From NCBI RefSeq assembly GCF_019334305.1, contig NZ_JAHWGH010000025.1:186001-250000 (forward strand): 64,000 nucleotides of DNA, read 5' to 3'. The notes below the pieces were generated by a model, which worked only from the letters and a program-made list of their open reading frames with translations, was not told the origin of the DNA and did no database searches. Positions 59,461 through 64,000 of the stretch are shown one piece after another (position 1 is the first letter of the stretch; every line of letters starts with the position of its first letter). The DNA is from Rossellomorea orangium (GTDB lineage Bacteria; Bacillota; Bacilli; Bacillales; Bacillaceae_B). The position numbers were made by a program, and so were the translations under genes.

Positions 59461-60557
59461 TTTCCTTCCCCCTCGATTGATACTGATACTCGTTCTATTC
59501 CAAGGCCGGAACTTTTCGGCATGGAAATCCTTCTTCCGTTGTACACTATTCCCCCCACAACAATATCTTCTGCCAGCATAAGTGGAGCATCAAAATCAAA
59601 TCGTGTGACATTCTTCCTGCTCGCGGCAAAGTGAGCAGCGGCAGTTATCCCCAAGCGTGTCTCAATCATACTCCCCACCATGCATTCGACACCGAACAAT
59701 TCTGCCATATCGCTTATCTTCTGAGCCCGATAAATCCCACCGGCTTTCATGAGCTTAATGTTGATCAAATCCGCACTCCTGGTTTCTAACACTTCGAAGG
59801 CTTGATGTGGGGAGAAGACACTTTCATCTGCCATAATAAGTGTTTCGACTTCATCCGTTACTCTTTTCAACCCTCTGATATCATGCGCAGGCACAGGCTG
59901 CTCGACTAATTCAATTTGGAGGTCAAGGTCTTCCATTTTTCGTATTGCTTTTACAGCTGCTTTAGATTCCCATCCTTGATTGGCATCCAATCGGATTTTG
60001 ATATCATATCCTATACGTTCACGAATTCGCTGGATCCTTTTGATATCTGTAGAGATATCATCTTTACCGACTTTTATCTTCAATACGTCAAATCCCTTTT
60101 TTACATAGGTGGCTGCGTCCTCAGCCATCTCCTTCGCACTATTCACACTTACTGTGTAATCCGTCTCTAGCTCCTGCCGATATCCCCCAAGGAACTGATA
60201 GAGTGGTAAATTACATCTTTGTGCCAAGCAATCATATATGGCCATGTCCACAGCTGCCTTTGCGCTTGAATTATGTACAATTAAAGAATGGAGTTGTTGA
60301 AATATATATTCGTAGTTCAACAGACTTTTACCCAACAATGCGGGTTTGATCACTTGTTGTATGGCAGACTCTATGCTTGATAGGCTATCACCCGTAATCA
60401 CCACGGTCGGGGGTGCCTCACCCCAGCCGATGATCCCGTTGTCACATATTAATTTTACGACGACGGCTTCTGCCACTTTCACCGTCCTCAATGCAGTCTT
60501 GAATGGGGTGTGTAATGGGACCGCAGTCCTGAATGTCTCAAGCTGATGAATATTCAT
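59457..60557 (-). CDS. ykfB: L-Ala-D/L-Glu epimerase (enolase superfamily)
   Basis: 366 aa. Muconate-lactonising-type enolase superfamily: catalytic lysines in VLKIKVGKDD (KxK, about 158-162), metal ligands Asp in RLDANQGW (about 193), Glu in ELVEQP (about 218) and Asp in MADESVF (about 243), and the second lysine in INIKLMKAGG (about 267). Turns L-Ala-D-Glu into L-Ala-L-Glu, so that the dipeptide can be digested. ATGA overlap with ykfA upstream, TTGA with ykfC downstream. Confidence 0.93.
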   Translation of the reverse strand: MNIHQLETFRTAVPLHTPFKTALRTVKVAEAVVVKLICDNGIIGWGEAPPTVVITGDSLSSIESAIQQVIKPALLGKSLLNYEYIFQQLHSLIVHNSSAKAAVDMAIYDCLAQRCNLPLYQFLGGYRQELETDYTVSVNSAKEMAEDAATYVKKGFDVLKIKVGKDDISTDIKRIQRIRERIGYDIKIRLDANQGWESKAAVKAIRKMEDLDLQIELVEQPVPAHDIRGLKRVTDEVETLIMADESVFSPHQAFEVLETRSADLINIKLMKAGGIYRAQKISDMAELFGVECMVGSMIETRLGITAAAHFAASRKNVTRFDFDAPLMLAEDIVVGGIVYNGRRISMPKSSGLGIERVSVSIEGEGN

Positions 60558-61492
60558 TCATTACCACCCCCGCGAACTCCGGTTTCAATCGTAAACGTAT
60601 GGTCCCGTGTATCCAGCTTTCCTATGCTGCCTACCGGAATGGCAATACTTGGGGATGAATGCCCGATATGAAACCCTTTTAGTACGGGCTTACCTGCACT
60701 TGCAATGTGTTCCATCAGTACCTCATCAAGAGTCAGGGAACGTTCAGGTTTCTCAGGTACACAGTTCTTGAAGTCACCGATGATAATCCCGGAAGCTTCA
60801 TTGAATTTATTAGCCATTTTTAACTGATTCACCATTCGATCCACTTTATATGGTTCTTCATCAATATCCTCAATAAATAGAAGTTTTCCTTTTGTATTTA
60901 CTTCAAAAGGTGTTCCCAAGGTGCTGACCAATAGAGTGAGGTTCCCTCCGATGACGGGACCGTTTGCTACTCCTTCTACGACCGTTTCAAGTTTGGATTT
61001 CTCATACGTATAGACTATGTCTTCTGTATGGAAAAGCTGCTGAAACGAATCCTTTGAGGCGTTGTGAACGTCAGAGAGTCCGATGTCAGAACTTAACATC
61101 GGTCCATGGAAGGTGACAAGACCGGTTTGTTGGTGAATGGCAGTATGTAAAAAAGTAATATCACTATATCCCCAAAAAATTTTCGGATTTTGGCGTATCA
61201 ATTCGAAATTTAATTTTGAAACGATTCGGCCTGTACCAAAACCTCCGCATGCACAAAAAATGGCTTTCACGTCTTGATCTTCAAACATTCTATGAATATC
61301 TTCTATTCGATCACTGTCTTCACCTGCCAGGTAACCATACTTCTTATCTACAGAATTTCCTATTTTAACGATTAATCCCAATTCTTCTTCAAGAAAACGT
61401 ATTGCTTTTTGTAAAGGTTCAGTTTTCGGAGGGCTTGCAGGAGCGATGACTCCAACCAGATCTCCTTTATTCAGTTTCGCAGGTTTCTTCAT
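60554..61492 (-). CDS. ykfA: LD-carboxypeptidase (S66), YkfA-type
   Basis: 312 aa. S66 features: KGDLVGVIAPASPPKTEPLQKAI (9-31), ACGGFGTGRIV (about 77), nucleophile Ser in FWGYSDITFLHTAIHQQTG (about 108), Glu in IEDIDEEPYKVDRMV (about 208), His in GFHIGHSSPSIAIPVG (about 280). In B. subtilis ykfA heads the same gene run; the enzyme removes a terminal D-amino acid from murein tetrapeptides in the cytosol. First of the four coupled ykf genes, ~95 bp after dppE. Confidence 0.92.
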   Translation of the reverse strand: MKKPAKLNKGDLVGVIAPASPPKTEPLQKAIRFLEEELGLIVKIGNSVDKKYGYLAGEDSDRIEDIHRMFEDQDVKAIFCACGGFGTGRIVSKLNFELIRQNPKIFWGYSDITFLHTAIHQQTGLVTFHGPMLSSDIGLSDVHNASKDSFQQLFHTEDIVYTYEKSKLETVVEGVANGPVIGGNLTLLVSTLGTPFEVNTKGKLLFIEDIDEEPYKVDRMVNQLKMANKFNEASGIIIGDFKNCVPEKPERSLTLDEVLMEHIASAGKPVLKGFHIGHSSPSIAIPVGSIGKLDTRDHTFTIETGVRGGGNE

Positions 61493-61524
61493 GACACATA
61501 CCGGACCCCTTTCGTAGAAAAAGA

Positions 61525-61573
61525 GGGAGTGGACGCGCGGCCAAAAGTGCGGCTTTGGGTCCCTCCACTCATC
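61525..61573 (-). terminator. imperfect hairpin between dppE and ykfA (partial terminator or processing site)
   Basis: GAGTGGA (read on the minus strand) pairs with TCCACTC, inner AAAGCCGC region pairs poorly, then CCTCTTTTTC. It could give less ykf than dppE mRNA, as is common for binding-protein genes. Confidence 0.45.
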
Positions 61574-61587
61574 CTGTTTTCAATCCA

Positions 61588-63213
61588 CTATTTTTTATCT
61601 GCCCATTTTAATTCCATATAGCCGACAGGGTGACGGACAATACCTGATACATCTTCATTTTGAAGGTACACATGATTATAGAAATGTATCGGAATGATCG
61701 GCATTTCATCCATCAGGATTTTCTCCGCCTCATACATCATGTCAAATCGCTTCGCTTCATCGGCTTCATTCATCGCTTGTTTGATTAGGGTGTCATATTT
61801 TTCGTTACTCCAGCCTGTACGGTTCATGGAATGCCCTGTTTGGAAATTTTCAAGGAAGTTGATCGGATCTGCGTAGTCTGCTAAGAATGAGCTACGTGAT
61901 AATTGGAATTTCAAAGCCTTCTGTTCATCCTGGAATACGTTCCATTCCATATTGGCTAATTTAACGTCAACATCTAAGTTTTCCTTGAACATTTGTTGAA
62001 GAGCTTCAGCAATTTTTTGATGAGTATCACTTGTGCTGTATGTTAAAGTGACTTCCGGAAGTTTATCGTATCCTTCCTCTTCCATCCCTTTTTTCAAGAG
62101 AGCTTTTGCTTCTTCCACATCTGTTTTCACCAAATCTCCATTTGCTTCACGGAAGTCCTTCCCAGAAGGGTCTTTAAACCCTTTCGACACAAATCCGTAA
62201 GCTGCTTTTTCTTTGTTCTTGGTAACAAAGTCAACCATTTGTTGCTGATCCACCGCCATGGCGAATGCTTTACGGATGTTTTGATTTTGGAAAGGCTCTT
62301 TTTCTAAATTGAAACGATAGAAGTACGTTCCAGCCTGGTCTTCTACATTTACTTTGCCTTCTTCGAATAACTGTTTACTTAAATCCGCCGGTACGTCAGC
62401 TGTATCAAGTTCACCGGTTTTGTATAATTGATAATCCGTATTTGTATCGTTTACCATAGCCCAGTGAATTTTATCTAATTTCACTGAATCTTTATCCCAA
62501 TATTGATCATTCTTTTCCATGACGAAGTGGCTGTCATGTTCCCATTCAGTCAGTTTGAACGGTCCATTAGCGACGAAACTATCCGCTTCGGCAAACCATT
62601 CCGGATTTTCTGTAGCAACCTTTTCGTTGATCGGGAAAAATGCCGGATTCGCAATCACGCTTAAGAAATACGCTTGAGGACTTGTCAGTGTAACCTCAAA
62701 TGTTTTCTCATCCTTTGCCACTACTTTCACATCCTCGGCTGATCCCTTTCCTGTGTTGAATGCCTCTCCACCTTCGATGAAGTATCCAAGGAAAGCAGCC
62801 GGAGAACCTGTGTCCGGATTTAAAAGGCGTTTCCAGGCGAATACGAAATCCCCGGCTGTGACATCATCACCATTAGACCATTTGGCATTGTCCCTAATGT
62901 GGAAGGTATACACTTTGCCATCTTCCGAGACGTCCCACTTTTCAGCCATGGCCGCTTCAGGCTCGTGATTGGCATTTAGTCGGGTCATCCCTTCCATTAA
63001 GTTGTTCAATGCAGTCCATGAATATGAATCAAAGCCGATCGGTGGATCAAACGATGTGGGCTCTGCCCCGTTGTTCAAATGAAGCACTTTGCCTTCTTCT
63101 TTTTTCTTGCTGTCTCCGCTACTTGATTCACTGCCTGCGTCTTTCGTGGCCGTACAGGCAGCCAGCACGAACAGGAGCATTCCCACTAGAAGAACGGATA
63201 TTACTTTTTTCAT
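61588..63213 (-). CDS. dppE: peptide ABC transporter substrate-binding lipoprotein (DppE/OppA family)
   Basis: 541 aa. Lipoprotein signal with lipobox LAAC (Cys about 20), then the SBP_bac_5 fold: NNGAEPTSFDPPIGFDSYSW (about 47-66), RDNAKWSNGDDVTAGDFVFAWKRLLNP (about 107-133), ADVPADLSKQLF and EMPIIPIHFYNHVYLQNEDV near the C-terminus. Family 5 binding proteins capture oligopeptides; the neighbours make murein peptide the likely ligand, as for B. subtilis DppE. Terminal-Arg-rich sites not needed. Confidence 0.92.
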   Translation of the reverse strand: MKKVISVLLVGMLLFVLAACTATKDAGSESSSGDSKKKEEGKVLHLNNGAEPTSFDPPIGFDSYSWTALNNLMEGMTRLNANHEPEAAMAEKWDVSEDGKVYTFHIRDNAKWSNGDDVTAGDFVFAWKRLLNPDTGSPAAFLGYFIEGGEAFNTGKGSAEDVKVVAKDEKTFEVTLTSPQAYFLSVIANPAFFPINEKVATENPEWFAEADSFVANGPFKLTEWEHDSHFVMEKNDQYWDKDSVKLDKIHWAMVNDTNTDYQLYKTGELDTADVPADLSKQLFEEGKVNVEDQAGTYFYRFNLEKEPFQNQNIRKAFAMAVDQQQMVDFVTKNKEKAAYGFVSKGFKDPSGKDFREANGDLVKTDVEEAKALLKKGMEEEGYDKLPEVTLTYSTSDTHQKIAEALQQMFKENLDVDVKLANMEWNVFQDEQKALKFQLSRSSFLADYADPINFLENFQTGHSMNRTGWSNEKYDTLIKQAMNEADEAKRFDMMYEAEKILMDEMPIIPIHFYNHVYLQNEDVSGIVRHPVGYMELKWADKK

Positions 63214-63255
63214 GATTTTCCCCCTCTTTCACTATTTATCTATCAAACAATCAGC

Positions 63256-64000
63256 TTATCGAATCGTTAAACTGACCGTTGAAAGCATTTCCTTGGCTCT
63301 TTTATCCTGTAGCCAGCAGTCCACATGATGTTCTTTTGATATCTGCGTTTTGACGGGATACACACGGTCGCATACTTCCATCGCCATTTCACATCTTGGA
63401 ACAAAAGGGCATCCGATAGGCGGTGAGAAGAGATCAGGCGGTGAACCTGGAATCGGAATCAGGTCTTCCCCATCAAGATCAAGCCTTGGAACCGATCTCA
63501 GTAACCCTTGAGTATACGGGTGTTGGGAGTGGTAAAAGATTTCTCTTCTGTTCCCTTCCTCTACTATTTTCCCTGCATACATGACAGCTATTCGATCCGC
63601 AACTTGTGCCACGACTCCTAAATCATGTGTGATCAGAATAATGGAGACACCTGTCTTTTTCTGGACTTCTTTGAATAATTCCAGTATTTGAGCCTGAATG
63701 GTAACATCCAGGGCAGTTGTAGGCTCATCGGCAATCAATACATCCGGTTCGCATACGAGTGACATGGCGATCACGATCCGCTGCCGCATCCCCCCGCTGA
63801 ATTGATGTGGATACTGCTTTAACCTCTCTTCTGGATTCGGAATACTGACGAGTTTCAGCATGTCAATCGCTTTTAGTTTAGCCTGTTTTTTGGAAACATC
63901 GTTGTGCTGCAGAATCCCCTCCATGATTTGATCGCCAATGGTCAGGGTCGGATTGAGTGCTGTCATGGGATCCTGAAAGATCATGGAAATATCCGCTCCA
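63256..64000 (-). CDS. dppD: peptide ABC transporter ATP-binding protein (DppD type), C-terminal part
   Basis: Runs off the right edge; ~248 C-terminal codons are visible, and the frame is open to the last base, so the N-terminal Walker A is outside the window. Visible: Q-loop MIFQDPMTALNPTLTIGDQIMEG, signature FSGGMRQRIVIAMSL, Walker B VLIADEPTTALDVTIQAQ, switch LITHDLGVVAQ, and oligopeptide-transporter tail PPIGCPFVPRCEMAMEVCD. Heads the visible operon; dppB and dppC permease genes should lie just beyond 64000 (inference from B. subtilis order). Confidence 0.93.
   Translation of the reverse strand, partial: GADISMIFQDPMTALNPTLTIGDQIMEGILQHNDVSKKQAKLKAIDMLKLVSIPNPEERLKQYPHQFSGGMRQRIVIAMSLVCEPDVLIADEPTTALDVTIQAQILELFKEVQKKTGVSIILITHDLGVVAQVADRIAVMYAGKIVEEGNRREIFYHSQHPYTQGLLRSVPRLDLDGEDLIPIPGSPPDLFSPPIGCPFVPRCEMAMEVCDRVYPVKTQISKEHHVDCWLQDKRAKEMLSTVSLTIR

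Overview
The window looks like the chromosome of a low-to-moderate GC, spore-former-type Bacillaceae (Bacillus sensu lato, possibly a Rossellomorea-like lineage). The evidence is the gene families (glpPFKD, ykf/dpp muropeptide genes, SpoOM-like, FbpB-like, RsbR-like, DUF4306, DUF3889 and DUF3231 proteins), strong AGGAGG ribosome sites, TTG/GTG starts and intrinsic terminators after most units. Most genes lie on the minus strand. I see no rRNA, tRNA, transposase, phage or CRISPR genes, so this is core-like chromosome with many small accessory genes.

Layout. 1-3.8 kb: the 5' part of an M24 peptidase, a 31-aa holin-like toxin, DUF4064, NUDIX, SDR and an anchored unknown. 3.9-8.9 kb: the glycerol regulon glpP-glpF-glpK-glpD, with a cre site and two leader terminators that share a candidate GlpP target. 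9-15.7 kb: DUF805, AmpS, HIT, acetyltransferases, serine hydrolase and S66 peptidase. 16-22.9 kb: DacA, a SET protein, EcsC, a CorC-type transporter with MerR, DUF4306, a YdcF-like protein, and a nucleotidyltransferase interrupted by an in-frame UGA. 23-29.4 kb: a Fur-controlled NIS siderophore operon (two IucA/IucC synthetases, MFS exporter, fold-type-III PLP enzyme). 29.5-36.6 kb: PbpA, SpoOM-like, HAD and nucleotidyltransferase, LysM-CAP protein, AzoR, DUF1801. 36.7-37.4 kb: a promoter, a yybP-ykoY manganese riboswitch and a terminator, followed by an FbpB-like small protein and a second SpoOM-like protein. 37.5-42.1 kb: several tiny genes, a frameshifted alpha/beta hydrolase, a Mn-type CDF exporter, a fully base-paired cloverleaf DNA element, a lipoprotein and a 27-aa cysteine-rich peptide. 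42.1-49.8 kb: MerR/AidB-like acyl-CoA dehydrogenase with a MerR-type promoter, nucleoside hydrolase, GuaC, TatA, methyltransferase. 50-56.7 kb: a 1025-aa acetyltransferase fusion, an XRE-PAS regulator divergent from an RsbR-like STAS protein, DUF3231. 56.7-64 kb: a muropeptide uptake and recycling operon dppD-dppE-ykfA-ykfB-ykfC-ykfD, ending in a class-A-beta-lactamase-like protein.

Threads that tie the window together: (1) at least six paired inverted 14-bp repeats (consensus GAGGGACGGACCTY) in two size classes, about 64 and 99 bp, some forming the ends of genes; (2) metal homeostasis (Fur-box siderophore operon, Mn riboswitch with an FbpB-like protein, CDF exporter, Cys-rich peptide); (3) cell-wall turnover (PbpA, DacA, LysM-CAP, S66 peptidases, ykf operon). 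The most unusual items are the Mn riboswitch placed before FbpB/SpoOM-like genes, the cloverleaf element at 41010-41150, and the repeat family with its captured gene ends.
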